A stretch of DNA of 64,000 nucleotides from RUG14219 sp045538535 (GCA_045538535.1 JAZSRN010000053.1:1-64000), one strand, 5' to 3'. Shown: positions 33,837-43,024, numbered from the stretch's first letter. Notes: a model not told the origin generated them from the letters alone. Numbers and translations are program-made.

Positions 33837-34033
33837 ATGCAAAGAATTGTACGAAATACCTTGTTAAATTACATACCTAACAATTTCACTATAGAAAAAG
33901 AGATTAACACAGCAAGAGTTTATGAGCTTAATAATAAACCTATCAAAAATCACGATATAATTTACTTATGCGAAAGAGAAATTAGAGCAAAGGACAATTT
34001 TGCCCTACAATTTGCGATAGAAAAAAGCAAGGA
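33837..34033 (+). pseudogene. Truncated 5' copy of the photolyase gene
   Basis: The first ~197 nt match 35987-36183 with about six substitutions (roughly 97% identity by eye), including the TAAAAT-CCTTAA-ATG start region. After residue 66 the match stops abruptly at a GTAGGTTGGGTGAAACCCAAC repeat. The frame then runs on into unrelated sequence to 34181, antisense to the next gene. It lacks the FAD-binding domain and cannot make a photolyase. Confidence 0.85.
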
Positions 34034-34037
34034 GTCT

Positions 34038-34058
34038 GTAGGTTGGGTGAAACCCAAC
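34038..34058 (+). repeat. GTAGGTTGGGTxAAACCCAAC module at the duplication breakpoint
   Basis: Begins 5 nt after the last base matching the intact photolyase gene. An opposite-orientation copy is at 31918-31938. Confidence 0.7.
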
Positions 34059-34087
34059 AAAATTTATCTACAAGTTGTCCAAAGAGA

Positions 34088-34744
34088 TTATTTCGTTTTT
34101 TCTTCTAATTTATTTTTCATTTTTGCCGCCAAAGGAGTTGATACGGCAGGAGCTATTACTCGTTTTGCAATTATTGATTGAAGTACAATTGCTGTAAATG
34201 TACTAAGGCCATTTATTACCATATTATAACGAGGCGTTTTTTCTAGAGGTTTTAATATTTTTTCAAATCCTTTTGTAATCTTATTCACAGACATAGGGCC
34301 TAATATAAAAGATAAAACTACCGTTGTTAGACATGCCATAACATCATATGAGCCCATAAATAATCGCTTTTCACGTGAATAATCAGGATTAGTAAAGGAT
34401 TGAGATGTACTTACAATCCCCGTCATTAAATCTTTCAATATATTACCAATAAGCACTGCATTAATTATCGTTTTTCCTAAATCGTTTGTTTTATGACCAC
34501 CGACTTTGTTAAATAATTTTGCAAATTTTTCAAAAATTTTTGTTATAATTTCATCTGTTTTTTTATGGAATTTGCTTGTTGATAGTTTTTTATCAAGCTC
34601 ATTTTGAGCAAGCGTACATGTTTGTGCCGCTAATTCTTTTATTTGTTTGTAGTCTTCTAGAGAAGGTGTTTTACCTAAGCGATTTATCATTCTATTGACA
34701 TTTTTTAATGATTCATAAGAATTTATTGGAGGTATTTTATTCAT
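34088..34744 (-). CDS. Hypothetical membrane protein, 218 aa
   Basis: A soluble helical N-terminal half is followed by two or three hydrophobic segments: TIINAVLIGNILKDLMTGIV, YDVMACLTTVVLSFILGPMSV and LSTFTAIVLQSIIAKRVIAPA. The tail is Lys-rich. No family recognised. GGAGGG lies 5 nt before the ATG inside the end of the preceding gene (8-nt overlap), so the two are translationally coupled. It is likely an inner-membrane partner of the 34737 product. Confidence 0.6.
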   Translation of the reverse strand: MNKIPPINSYESLKNVNRMINRLGKTPSLEDYKQIKELAAQTCTLAQNELDKKLSTSKFHKKTDEIITKIFEKFAKLFNKVGGHKTNDLGKTIINAVLIGNILKDLMTGIVSTSQSFTNPDYSREKRLFMGSYDVMACLTTVVLSFILGPMSVNKITKGFEKILKPLEKTPRYNMVINGLSTFTAIVLQSIIAKRVIAPAVSTPLAAKMKNKLEEKTK

Positions 34745-35819
34745 TTTTACCCTCCGTATTTTTGTTTAAATTTAACAATTTTACAGCTTTACCATGAATT
34801 ACATTCAGAAATATTCTGCTAAGAATAACTACCGTAACAATATTCATTGCTATTTTAGGTTTTATTTTCGCAAGTTCATAGTTCCCTACAGCATCTGCAA
34901 TAATCTTAAATTTTTTTCTAACATAGTCTATATTTTCCGGTTTTATAATTCCTTGCTTAATTTGTCTTTCAAAATTCCGAACATAGCTTTCATAGGTTTC
35001 AGGTTCAAAAGCATCGATAGTTATTAATTTGCGAGCATCATTTTCTGAAAGTATATCTTTTAACCCGCCTTTTTCTTGTGCCATATTCGTTAATTCGATA
35101 AATAATCGCTTCGCTTCATTAGGGTTATATTTAATATTTTCAAATTGATTTACCAAAATCTTTCCATGCTCTTTAATTTGCTCTCTAATTTCTTTTGTTT
35201 CAAATATATTATTTGAAAGAATCTTCGGCATATATACATTAAAAAGCTTATCAAAAGCTCCTTGTAAAGTAAAAGTAGCAAGAACCGACAACGGTTCTCT
35301 TATTATTACGTATGCTTTTTCATCCTTAGAGGATTCTTTTTTCCCTATAATGCTTGTTAATATTACAAGAGGCATAATAAAAAGTTTTCCGACAGAATTG
35401 ATAAGGTTATTATAAAGTTCATCTCCCATTTTGGCTTTTGAATTTTGAAAACTCTGTCCAAGATTATATAACGTTTTGGTAAAAAATTTCTTAATTTTTC
35501 CTTGAGATTCAAGGAGTTTATCTATATTAGTTTCATCTTTAATCTTTTGGATATTTTCCAACTTTGAATACTGTTTTTCAATCCGTTTTGCTTTATTATA
35601 AATATATTCAGGACTATGTGTTCTTAATATTCCAGTTTTATACGCAGCAAAACCAACGGCTGTCAACCATAACGATGTAGCCGTCACATCCGCAATTTTT
35701 TTTACATTATTATGTCCAGATTTTTGGTATTTGATTTCGTTTTTAGGTTCAATAAACCAATCGCGATGTTCAATATGTTTAACTAAACTTATATCATACA
35801 TATACATAACAACGTTCAT
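34737..35819 (-). CDS. Hypothetical membrane protein, about 360 aa
   Basis: A short N-terminal part precedes a hydrophobic segment ADVTATSLWLTAVGFAAYKTG. A coiled helical region follows, then GKLFIMPLVILTSIIG, a long soluble region, and a last membrane helix AMNIVTVVILSRIFLNVIHG. No known family. The frame opens with TTG at 35840; the first ATG is at 35819 and further ATGs follow at 35807 and 35801, none with a good ribosome-binding site. AACTTTATATA is found upstream, the same -10-like string as in the 52-54 kb genes. It pairs with the 34088 gene in one cassette between two photolyase sequences. Confidence 0.55.
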   Translation of the reverse strand: MNVVMYMYDISLVKHIEHRDWFIEPKNEIKYQKSGHNNVKKIADVTATSLWLTAVGFAAYKTGILRTHSPEYIYNKAKRIEKQYSKLENIQKIKDETNIDKLLESQGKIKKFFTKTLYNLGQSFQNSKAKMGDELYNNLINSVGKLFIMPLVILTSIIGKKESSKDEKAYVIIREPLSVLATFTLQGAFDKLFNVYMPKILSNNIFETKEIREQIKEHGKILVNQFENIKYNPNEAKRLFIELTNMAQEKGGLKDILSENDARKLITIDAFEPETYESYVRNFERQIKQGIIKPENIDYVRKKFKIIADAVGNYELAKIKPKIAMNIVTVVILSRIFLNVIHGKAVKLLNLNKNTEGKNE

Positions 35820-35974
35820 AAAAATAAATTTTGCTACCAACTATATAAAGTTAAACAAATTTATACGAGCATTTTTGCAACCGACACACTACAATACAGA
35901 TAAAAAACTCAACAATCTAACACTTTGACCTAAACATTAGATATTTAGTGAATATGTTTTTTTATTCTGCATTT

Positions 35975-35980
35975 TATAAT
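35975..35980 (+). promoter_or_regulatory. -10 box placed for a leaderless photolyase mRNA
   Basis: TATAAT is followed by CCTTAA and then ATG, a 6-nt gap with no Shine-Dalgarno. The truncated copy keeps the same layout with TAAAAT. Confidence 0.5.
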
Positions 35981-35986
35981 CCTTAA

Positions 35987-37264
35987 ATGCAAAGAATTGT
36001 ACGAAACACCTTATTAAATTACATACCTAACAATTTCACTATAGAAAAAGAGATTAACACAGCAAGAGTTTATGAGTTTAACAATAAACCTATCAAAAAT
36101 CACGATATAATTTACTTATGCGAAAGAGAAATTAGAGCAAAGGACAATTTCGCACTACAATTTGCGATAGAAAAAAGCAAGGAGTTAGACTTGCCATTAA
36201 AAATAATTCATCCAAAGATTAATTATGAACACGCATCAAAACAAAGATTTATTGACAATCAAATAGAACAAGCAAAAACTCAATTTTGGGATATAGGTTT
36301 AGATTTTGAAATAATCAAAAATACATCGCTTGAAATAATAAAAAATACAAATCCGGCTATTTTAATTGTTGATTTTAATCCGATTTTAAAAAGAGATTAC
36401 TTAAAAAACACTAATTGCAAGATTTATGAGATTGATGGCCATAATATAATTCCTACAAGATTTGTTTCAGACAAACAAGAATATAGCGCAGCGACTCTAA
36501 GAACAAAAATTTATCATAAAATATATCCATTCTTAACCGAGTTTGACAATTTAATAACAGAAAAAGTAGAAGCAGATTGTGTTTTAGAAACTTTCATTAA
36601 AAACAAATTACCGTATTATGCAGAATATAAAAATGACCCGTCAAAAAATGTTATATCAAGTTTATCAAAATATTTAAATCTAGGTTTTATTTCAAGTCAA
36701 AGAGTTGCACTTGAAGTTATAAAATCCGGAGCAAATAATATAAATAAAGAAACATTTTTAGAAGAATTAATTATTAGAAAAGAATTGGCAGATAATTTTT
36801 GCCTATATTCAAAAAGTTTTAAAGATTTTTCTTCAATTCCAAACTGGGCAAAAATCTCTCTTAATAATCACCGATTAGATATTCGCCCGTACCTATATTT
36901 ACTCCAAGATTTAGAAAAGGCAAAAACACATGACCAATTATGGAATGCTGCGCAAATCCAATTGATAAAAGAAGGAACAATTCACGGATATTTAAGAATG
37001 TACTGGGCAAAGAAAATCTTGGAATGGAGCAGTTCACCAGAAGACGCTCTAAAAATAGCGATTTACTTAAATGATAAATATGCTTATGATGCACCATCTG
37101 CGAATGGTTATGTCGGAGTTTTATGGGCAATTGGAGGTTTACACGATAGAGCATTTGCGGATTATCCAATAACTGGCAAAATACGCCGAATGAGTTATAA
37201 CTCTACAAAAAGAAAATATGATTTGTCCACTTATATAAACCACAACAATCGCAATTTATTTTAA
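35987..37264 (+). CDS. phr: Class II CPD DNA photolyase
   Basis: Flavoprotein that uses light to split cyclobutane pyrimidine dimers. An N-terminal alpha/beta antenna domain begins at KNHDIIYLCEREIRAKDN. The helical FAD domain has the class II signature QIQLIKEGTIHGYLRMYWAKKILEW, then IYLNDKYAYDAPSANGYVG and IGGLHDRAF...GKIRRMSYNSTKRK. At 425 aa it is slightly short of the usual 450-470, mostly at the N-terminus. A photolyase in an apparently non-photosynthetic anaerobe is notable. The 5' part is duplicated at 33837. Its stop overlaps the convergent M48 gene by 9 nt. Confidence 0.9.
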   Translation: MQRIVRNTLLNYIPNNFTIEKEINTARVYEFNNKPIKNHDIIYLCEREIRAKDNFALQFAIEKSKELDLPLKIIHPKINYEHASKQRFIDNQIEQAKTQFWDIGLDFEIIKNTSLEIIKNTNPAILIVDFNPILKRDYLKNTNCKIYEIDGHNIIPTRFVSDKQEYSAATLRTKIYHKIYPFLTEFDNLITEKVEADCVLETFIKNKLPYYAEYKNDPSKNVISSLSKYLNLGFISSQRVALEVIKSGANNINKETFLEELIIRKELADNFCLYSKSFKDFSSIPNWAKISLNNHRLDIRPYLYLLQDLEKAKTHDQLWNAAQIQLIKEGTIHGYLRMYWAKKILEWSSSPEDALKIAIYLNDKYAYDAPSANGYVGVLWAIGGLHDRAFADYPITGKIRRMSYNSTKRKYDLSTYINHNNRNLF

Positions 37265-38065
37265 TTTTGAAAGATTTTCTATTCGTTGCTGAGGCGAAGG
37301 GTGCGTAGAAAAATAATGAACAAACTCCGGAACATTATAATTCTTTTCCAGATAATTAAAAAACTCAACTGCCGAACGATTTGAACCATAACGCTTTTTA
37401 ACATAATTGTTCGCAAAACTATCAGCGGACAACTCTTGTTCTTTCGAGTAACTAAGTTCAGTCAACCCTCCGGCACTATATGTCAATTGTCCAATACCGC
37501 TAGAAGAAGAACCCGCGGTTAAAGGGAGTGTCAACACTTGCCAAATTAGTTGTCTGCCTATACTCTTTAAATGATCGCGGTGACGATAATGCCCAAGCTC
37601 ATGCGCCATTACAAATGCCAACGCTTCATCGTTTTTAAGTTCTTTTAACAAGCCGGATGTCACTAAAATCGTCCCGTCCGGAGTAACCATAGCATTTACA
37701 TCTTTTGATTCTAACACGTATAACGGGAAATCATTTTTTGCTTGCAATACCTTATCATGCACAACAATTTCTTTTTTTATTTTCTCTAATTTTTTCAGCT
37801 CGTATTGATATTTCAAATCGTTGGTAAATCTGTTTTGCGCACGATAAAGACTTTCTAACTTAAATTGAGTTTTATAAGTCATTTTGTCAACCACAAAATT
37901 TGCAGCAAGACCGGATACAACATACAACACCAAAATAATTGACAACACACTTGCGATTAGCCAACAAAATTCTTTACCGTCCGAAGTTTTTGAAATATTC
38001 ACATTATCTTCAAGCATTGAAATATATCTAGCTTTTTGCATTTCGTAATCGGAATTATTTTTCAT
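37256..38065 (-). CDS. M48-family membrane metallopeptidase
   Basis: One N-terminal membrane helix (about 33-57) and a protease domain with HELGH (H155, E156, H159) followed by YRHRDH. The third ligand region is KEQELSADSFANNY (E211), and the late HYFSTHPSPQQRIENL is typical of M48. It probably faces the periplasm or membrane surface and degrades damaged membrane or envelope proteins, as HtpX/LoiP/BepA-like enzymes do. It overlaps the YbjQ-like gene before it by 11 nt, so the three-gene set is one transcription unit. Confidence 0.88.
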   Translation of the reverse strand: MKNNSDYEMQKARYISMLEDNVNISKTSDGKEFCWLIASVLSIILVLYVVSGLAANFVVDKMTYKTQFKLESLYRAQNRFTNDLKYQYELKKLEKIKKEIVVHDKVLQAKNDFPLYVLESKDVNAMVTPDGTILVTSGLLKELKNDEALAFVMAHELGHYRHRDHLKSIGRQLIWQVLTLPLTAGSSSSGIGQLTYSAGGLTELSYSKEQELSADSFANNYVKKRYGSNRSAVEFFNYLEKNYNVPEFVHYFSTHPSPQQRIENLSKLK

Positions 38066-38510
38066 AAGTTATAGCAGTCCCATAAGCAATAACAGCAAGT
38101 CGCGGAATTACGTTCCCATTTGTGGATAAATCGGATAACATTGCTGATTCGATTTTTACATTAATAACCATATCTGCTTGGCGTGCTTTTTCACGCATTC
38201 TTAATATAGCTTCTCTTCTGCCTCTATCCATTAATGATTCAAATGTAGTTAATCTTCCACCAAAAACATTTTTAAAACTTGCAACAAAGTTCTTGAAATA
38301 ATCGCCACTTACAACAACTTCACCCGTAACAAGCTCAGATTTTGCAACCTTACGCTTTGAAGACCATTTTTTAATTTGAAAATTCACAACTGGCTTATTA
38401 TATAAACGAATTTCTCTTTTTTTTAATTTTTTAAAATGACTTTTTTCAATAGAACTTCCGATAAAATAAGTTATCAAAAGAATTGAAACCAGTACTATTA
38501 TATCAAACAT
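38055..38510 (-). CDS. Membrane-anchored YbjQ/UPF0145-like protein
   Basis: An N-terminal membrane helix (residues 3-18) and a basic linker precede a YbjQ-like domain: GEVVVSGDYFKNFVASFKNVFGG, TFESLMDRGRREAILRMREKA, and the closing VIAYGTAI. Soluble YbjQ proteins form pentamers of unknown function, sometimes called heavy-metal-binding domains; the tether here is unusual. An AAGGA ribosome-binding site is present. It lies between a second YbjQ-like gene and the M48 protease. Confidence 0.75.
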   Translation of the reverse strand: MFDIIVLVSILLITYFIGSSIEKSHFKKLKKREIRLYNKPVVNFQIKKWSSKRKVAKSELVTGEVVVSGDYFKNFVASFKNVFGGRLTTFESLMDRGRREAILRMREKARQADMVINVKIESAMLSDLSTNGNVIPRLAVIAYGTAITYEK

Positions 38511-38528
38511 TTATCGATTTCCTTAATT

Positions 38529-38867
38529 CTAAACCTCTGTAGCAACTGTTACCGGAACAACCGTAACCGCAGTTCCATAAGCATAAACCTCCGCAGCCCC
38601 AGCAGTAACCGCAGAAGTTGCAAATCGCACATTTATAACCGCATTTGCACCGAGTCTTTGAGCTTGATACTTCATCCTATCTATAGCTTCTTTGCGTGCT
38701 TCTTCCAAAAGTTCAGTATAACTTCTCAACTCGCCACCAACCATGTTTTTCATACTTGCACCAAAATCTTTAAACACGTTTTTAGCTCTAACTGTAGAAC
38801 CTGAAACAACACCATATTGATTTGTAATCTTCATTCCCGGAACTGATTCAATGTTTGTCAAATACAT
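38529..38867 (-). CDS. YbjQ/UPF0145 family protein
   Basis: A full-length soluble YbjQ-like domain: GVVSGSTVRAKNVFKDFGASM, GGELRSYTELLEEARKEA, ANAVINVRFATSAV, and YGTAVTVVP. Its function is not established. The start at 38867 has GGAGG 6 nt before it; the in-frame TTG at 38879 does not. It is the first gene of the set with 38055 and the M48 protease. Confidence 0.85.
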   Translation of the reverse strand: MYLTNIESVPGMKITNQYGVVSGSTVRAKNVFKDFGASMKNMVGGELRSYTELLEEARKEAIDRMKYQAQRLGANAVINVRFATSAVTAGAAEVYAYGTAVTVVPVTVATEV

Positions 38868-38939
38868 AATAACCTCCAACTGTATTCTTTATTAAGAATA
38901 TAGCCAAAGCCACTTTTTAACATCAACAATATGATTGAT

Positions 38940-40307
38940 TTATACGTTATTACTGTACTTACTTAGAACTTCACACATACATTCGTGCGCAATTTTAACC
39001 ACATAATCCATATCTTTACGTTCAAAAATCAATGGAGGATTAAAATAAATAACGTCACCAAGCGGCCTTAACAAAACGCCTTTAGTCAAGGCTAATTTAT
39101 AAATTTGATAACCAATGCGCAATTTTGAAGGAAAAGATTTTTTACTTTCTTTATCTTCAATAATTTCAATTGCATTTATCAATCCGATATTACGAACTTC
39201 TCCCACATTAGAATTGTTTGCAAAAGTTTTTCTTATCAAATCATTAAAATAAATCGCATTTTCATTTGCTTGTTTTAGGATTTTACCATCTTCCATCATT
39301 TTAAGGACTTCAACTGCTGCCGACGCTGCAAGAGGATTTCCGGCGTATGTATGACTATGCATAAATGCTTTACCTTTAACATAATCCGCATAAAAAGCGT
39401 CGTAAATTTTTTGCGTAGTAATCGTTATCGCCATTGGCATATAACCACCGGTCAACCCTTTTGATACACACATAATATTAGGGGAAACACCGGCATGGTC
39501 AAATGCAAACATTTTCCCTGTTCTGCCAAATCCCGTCGCAATTTCATCAGCAATTAAATGGACGTCGTATTTGTCGCAAAGCTGTCTCAATTTTGTTAAA
39601 TACAAAGGCGGATAGACTTTCATACCTGCTGAACCTTGTAATAACGGTTCCACAAGGATTGCACAACAATCTTTTCCAAATTCCGCAAATACTTTTTCAG
39701 CATTTTCGAAACATTCACATTTACAATCACATCGATCTTTATTGTATGGACATCTATAACAATCAGGCGCCGGCACCTTGACTGTATTGAGCAGAATGGG
39801 TTTATAAATCTCTGAATACAAATCAACCGCACCAACCGACAATGCTCCGATAGTTTCACCATGATAAGCATCCGTCAACGCCATGAATTTTGTTTTTTGT
39901 GTGTTACCAGTTTGTTGGTGATATTGGAAACTCATTTTCATAGCCATTTCAACCGATGAAGAACCATTGTCGGCAAAATTAAATTTACACAACCCTTTCG
40001 GAACAATTTTAGATAATCTTTCACAAAGTTCTATCACCTTTTTATGTGTAAAATTTGCAAAAATAACATGTTCTAATTTGTCAATTTGTTCTTTTACAGC
40101 CTTATTTATTTGAGGATTACAATGCCCCAAAAGATTACACCACCAAGAACTGATGACATCTATATAACGATTACCATCAATATCGTACAAATAAACCCCT
40201 TCACCTCGCTCAATAACAATCGGTGGCAAGGTCTCATAATCTTTCATTTGTGAGCACGGATGCCAAATATATTCTAAATCTTTTTCGACCCAATTCATAT
40301 TTTCCAT
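38940..40307 (-). CDS. bioA: Adenosylmethionine-8-amino-7-oxononanoate aminotransferase
   Basis: Transfers an amino group from SAM to KAPA to give DAPA in biotin synthesis. It is a PLP class III aminotransferase: WHPCSQMKDYE substrate loop, FADNGSSSVEMAMKM, DAYHGETIGA, LIADEIATGFGRTG, and the Schiff-base lysine K283 (CVSKGLTGGYMP). At residues 183-199 it has seven cysteines in 17 residues (CYRCPYNKDRCDCKCECF), more than the usual CYRC segment, possibly a metal or redox site. The ribosome-binding site AAGGAG lies in the last codons of bioD; the two genes abut. Confidence 0.95.
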   Translation of the reverse strand: MENMNWVEKDLEYIWHPCSQMKDYETLPPIVIERGEGVYLYDIDGNRYIDVISSWWCNLLGHCNPQINKAVKEQIDKLEHVIFANFTHKKVIELCERLSKIVPKGLCKFNFADNGSSSVEMAMKMSFQYHQQTGNTQKTKFMALTDAYHGETIGALSVGAVDLYSEIYKPILLNTVKVPAPDCYRCPYNKDRCDCKCECFENAEKVFAEFGKDCCAILVEPLLQGSAGMKVYPPLYLTKLRQLCDKYDVHLIADEIATGFGRTGKMFAFDHAGVSPNIMCVSKGLTGGYMPMAITITTQKIYDAFYADYVKGKAFMHSHTYAGNPLAASAAVEVLKMMEDGKILKQANENAIYFNDLIRKTFANNSNVGEVRNIGLINAIEIIEDKESKKSFPSKLRIGYQIYKLALTKGVLLRPLGDVIYFNPPLIFERKDMDYVVKIAHECMCEVLSKYSNNV

Positions 40308-40991
40308 CTATAACTCCTTAAAGATTGCAAGCAAAGCATCATTATCTATATTTATAACCGTTGAATTTTCCAAAACTTCAGCAAGAATTTTACACCCGGA
40401 AAGATTCGCTATTTGTAATTTATTATCTAATTCCATAAAATCAGAGGGATTATAATTATTTAAAATAAGACCTTCAATATGGATATTTTTATTCTTCAAA
40501 TATTCAGTTGTCAAAACGGCTGAATTTATTGAGCCAAGCTTGGTGCCAGCAACCACGACGGCGCTAAGATTTAACGCTTTTATTACATCCGCAAGTAAAA
40601 GATTGTCTTCAATATTAAATGGACAAACAACACCTCCAGCACCTTCAACTACTACATAATCATATTTTTTTGTGCGCACATTAAAATCCGAAACAATTTT
40701 TTCAAGTTTTATTGGATTTTTTTCAATCTTTGCCGCTAAATGTGGAGAAACAGCAGTTTCAAAAATGTACGACGCAAAGCTATTTGAATCTCCCTCAAGA
40801 CCGGATACTAACTGAACATGTTCACAATCTCCGGCAACAAGTTTCCCATTTTTACGATAGGCACCACTCAAAGCCGGCTTATAATAACCGCAATTAAAAC
40901 CTAATTCTCGCATTTTTTTTACAATAAGTGCGGATACATAAGTTTTACCTACATCGGTTCCAGTAGCTGTAATAAAAATACCTTTAGTCAT
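40308..40991 (-). CDS. bioD: Dethiobiotin synthetase
   Basis: ATP-dependent carboxylation and ring closure of DAPA to dethiobiotin. The P-loop is TATGTDVGKTYVS near the N-terminus. VVVEGAGGVVCPFN and VVVAGTKLGSINSAVLT are the second and third family motifs. At 227 aa it is normal length. It heads the bioD-bioA pair; bioB and bioF are not in the window. No BirA box is evident upstream. Confidence 0.95.
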   Translation of the reverse strand: MTKGIFITATGTDVGKTYVSALIVKKMRELGFNCGYYKPALSGAYRKNGKLVAGDCEHVQLVSGLEGDSNSFASYIFETAVSPHLAAKIEKNPIKLEKIVSDFNVRTKKYDYVVVEGAGGVVCPFNIEDNLLLADVIKALNLSAVVVAGTKLGSINSAVLTTEYLKNKNIHIEGLILNNYNPSDFMELDNKLQIANLSGCKILAEVLENSTVINIDNDALLAIFKEL

Positions 40992-41007
40992 AACTATAAT
41001 TTTGCCA

Positions 41008-41044
41008 TAAAAAAAAGAACAATACCAGTTGTATTGTTCTTTTT
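41008..41044 (-). terminator. Terminator after the TpsB gene
   Basis: The 14-bp stem AAAAAGAACAATAC closes a 5-nt loop, with an eight-base T-run in the minus direction. It separates the TpsB gene from bioD. Confidence 0.85.
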
Positions 41045-41059
41045 GAAATTATTTTAGTT

Positions 41060-43024
41060 CTATAGTGAACCTCCGCCTCCGTCTTTGAAGTAATCATAGT
41101 GACGAGGATCCGGATAATTATCTATATATTGTTGTGCCGGAGCCGGTTGAGCTTTCACGTCGTTTCTGTATCTACTAGCTAATAGCGCATCGAAATTTGG
41201 TGAAAGTGTCAATTCAAAGTGGAAACGTCCATATTTTCTATCAGTTTCCCAACGGTTATTGATTAGTGGGAAGCCCCAATATAAACGTGCACTCAAATCA
41301 GCCGGCAATTGGACTCTTAGACCTAAACCAACTGAAGATACGAAATAACTACCGTCATAAATATCTTCTTTTGCTGCCGGGAAAATACCTGCATGGTCTG
41401 TAAAAATAGCACCTTTTATATATTTACCAACGAACGCGCGTTTTTCGCCATCACGACCAGTAATTTCTCTAGGTAAAAGCGGGAACATCAATTCACCACT
41501 CAAGAAATAACCGTTTTTACCAATCATGATACCTTCGTTGTAACCTCTAACCGTAGCTAAACCACCGGTTTGGAATTGATCAAGATACGGAATATGTTTG
41601 TTGCCAGGTATAATTTGGTAATTGCTTCGAATTTGACCGATTACACCGTGTGAAAAGTCGTGTAAGCGAACAATACTACCACTATATTTGAAATAATCAG
41701 ATTCTTTGTCAAAAATAGGGAACGCATAGTAGAAATCTTGGTTCAAATACCAAATACCATATTTAGTATCTTTTCTCAATTGGAATCCGATATCAGCTGA
41801 AGTAACTTGGTCTCTATCTAATTCAATCAAGTTATCAAATAACGTAGTTCTTGAACGTTTGTAGTTCAATGCAGCTAACCCTTTTAATTCCAAGCCCGGC
41901 TTACGCACGATAGGTTGTTGGAAATATAAAGAGTACATATATGATTTACTTTTCAAATCTAAATCTTTAAGTGCACCGTAACCGATTTTAGCAAATGTTG
42001 AAGAATACATAAAACCAATACGTCCGTCACCTTTGTTAACCGGAATATTGTAATCAAAGAACGGCGATTGTGCATGACCGCTCAAATATGTACCGACAGA
42101 CATTCTATCTCTTTGATGGAACAATGAATCGTTATAAAGCATTACACCGCCACGTAAACGACCAGTAGTATAACGACCAGCGTTATCCATAACTCCGGCA
42201 ATATGCCAAGGGAATGTTTCGTGTGCTTCAAGTTCTATATCTGTAGTTCCAGGTTTTGTACCTGCTTTAAGGTTTGCGGTAAGGTTTACACCTTCGTGAT
42301 ATCTGTTAAAATCTAGTACATCTTTTTCTAATTCAACGACATCGAAAATTTCACCAGCTTTTTGTGGCATTCTGTTCAAGATAAAATTATCTGTAGTATG
42401 TCTGTTATTTTCTACAGTAATTTGACCAACGCGGCTTTCCATCAAACCGATATAAATTTTGCCTTCTGAAACTGTTTGTTCCGGCAAAAATGCTCGCGCG
42501 GTAATATAACCTTTATTTTCGTACAATTTATTTAAGTCATCAATTACTGATTGCAAATCTTCCATATAAACTTCTTTACCAACCAAACGACCGGCAATTT
42601 CGTTTATTTCAGAGGAAGAAAGAATTTCTGAAGGCGCAACCTCAACTGATGTAACATAAATACCACTAATTTCAGTCGCACTTACATTACCTTGTACCGG
42701 CTGTCCATCTTTTCCTATACCATACCCACCGGAATGCGTACCGTTCAAATCTCTAATAATTTCGGAAGTGTTATCAGGATCTTCTTCCAATTGTTTACGT
42801 CGTTCGTAATACTGATAATCGCGCTCAACGGCCTTACGACTACGACTGTATCTCATATTTACGGTATCGTTCATATAACTGGTACCGGCTTGATACTGCA
42901 TTTCCGTTCTAACTTCGGCCGGCACATCCATTGCTTGGACTTGAGACATTAACGAAAACAAGCAACAAGTTGCAAGTCCCATCAAAGTTCTCTTCATAAC
43001 ATAGCTATTGCTGTTTTTACTCAT
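41060..43024 (-). CDS. ShlB/FhaC-family (TpsB) outer-membrane transporter
   Basis: Outer-membrane barrel of the two-partner-secretion/Omp85 superfamily. The signal peptide has a long basic n-region (cut likely after QVQA, about residue 31). A Tyr/Arg-rich linker follows, then two POTRA-like segments: about 125-200 (SEINEIAGRLVGKEVYMED, GYITARAFLPEQ) and 200-280. A beta-barrel runs to the C-terminus. The conserved lid-loop motif reads GGLATVRGYNEG, as in FhaC (VRGY). It ends GGGGSL rather than in a clear aromatic C-terminal strand. No TpsA-type haemagglutinin is nearby. AAGG precedes the first ATG. It is divergent from skp. Confidence 0.85.
   Translation of the reverse strand: MSKNSNSYVMKRTLMGLATCCLFSLMSQVQAMDVPAEVRTEMQYQAGTSYMNDTVNMRYSRSRKAVERDYQYYERRKQLEEDPDNTSEIIRDLNGTHSGGYGIGKDGQPVQGNVSATEISGIYVTSVEVAPSEILSSSEINEIAGRLVGKEVYMEDLQSVIDDLNKLYENKGYITARAFLPEQTVSEGKIYIGLMESRVGQITVENNRHTTDNFILNRMPQKAGEIFDVVELEKDVLDFNRYHEGVNLTANLKAGTKPGTTDIELEAHETFPWHIAGVMDNAGRYTTGRLRGGVMLYNDSLFHQRDRMSVGTYLSGHAQSPFFDYNIPVNKGDGRIGFMYSSTFAKIGYGALKDLDLKSKSYMYSLYFQQPIVRKPGLELKGLAALNYKRSRTTLFDNLIELDRDQVTSADIGFQLRKDTKYGIWYLNQDFYYAFPIFDKESDYFKYSGSIVRLHDFSHGVIGQIRSNYQIIPGNKHIPYLDQFQTGGLATVRGYNEGIMIGKNGYFLSGELMFPLLPREITGRDGEKRAFVGKYIKGAIFTDHAGIFPAAKEDIYDGSYFVSSVGLGLRVQLPADLSARLYWGFPLINNRWETDRKYGRFHFELTLSPNFDALLASRYRNDVKAQPAPAQQYIDNYPDPRHYDYFKDGGGGSL

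Noticed and set aside
33837..34181. The 114-codon frame as a functional gene
   Set aside because: Only the first 66 residues match photolyase; the rest is antisense to the 34088 gene and the catalytic domain is absent.
33600..36200. Insertion sequence between the two photolyase 5' ends
   Set aside because: Neither gene in the interval resembles a transposase or recombinase, and no terminal inverted repeats or target-site duplication could be found by eye.
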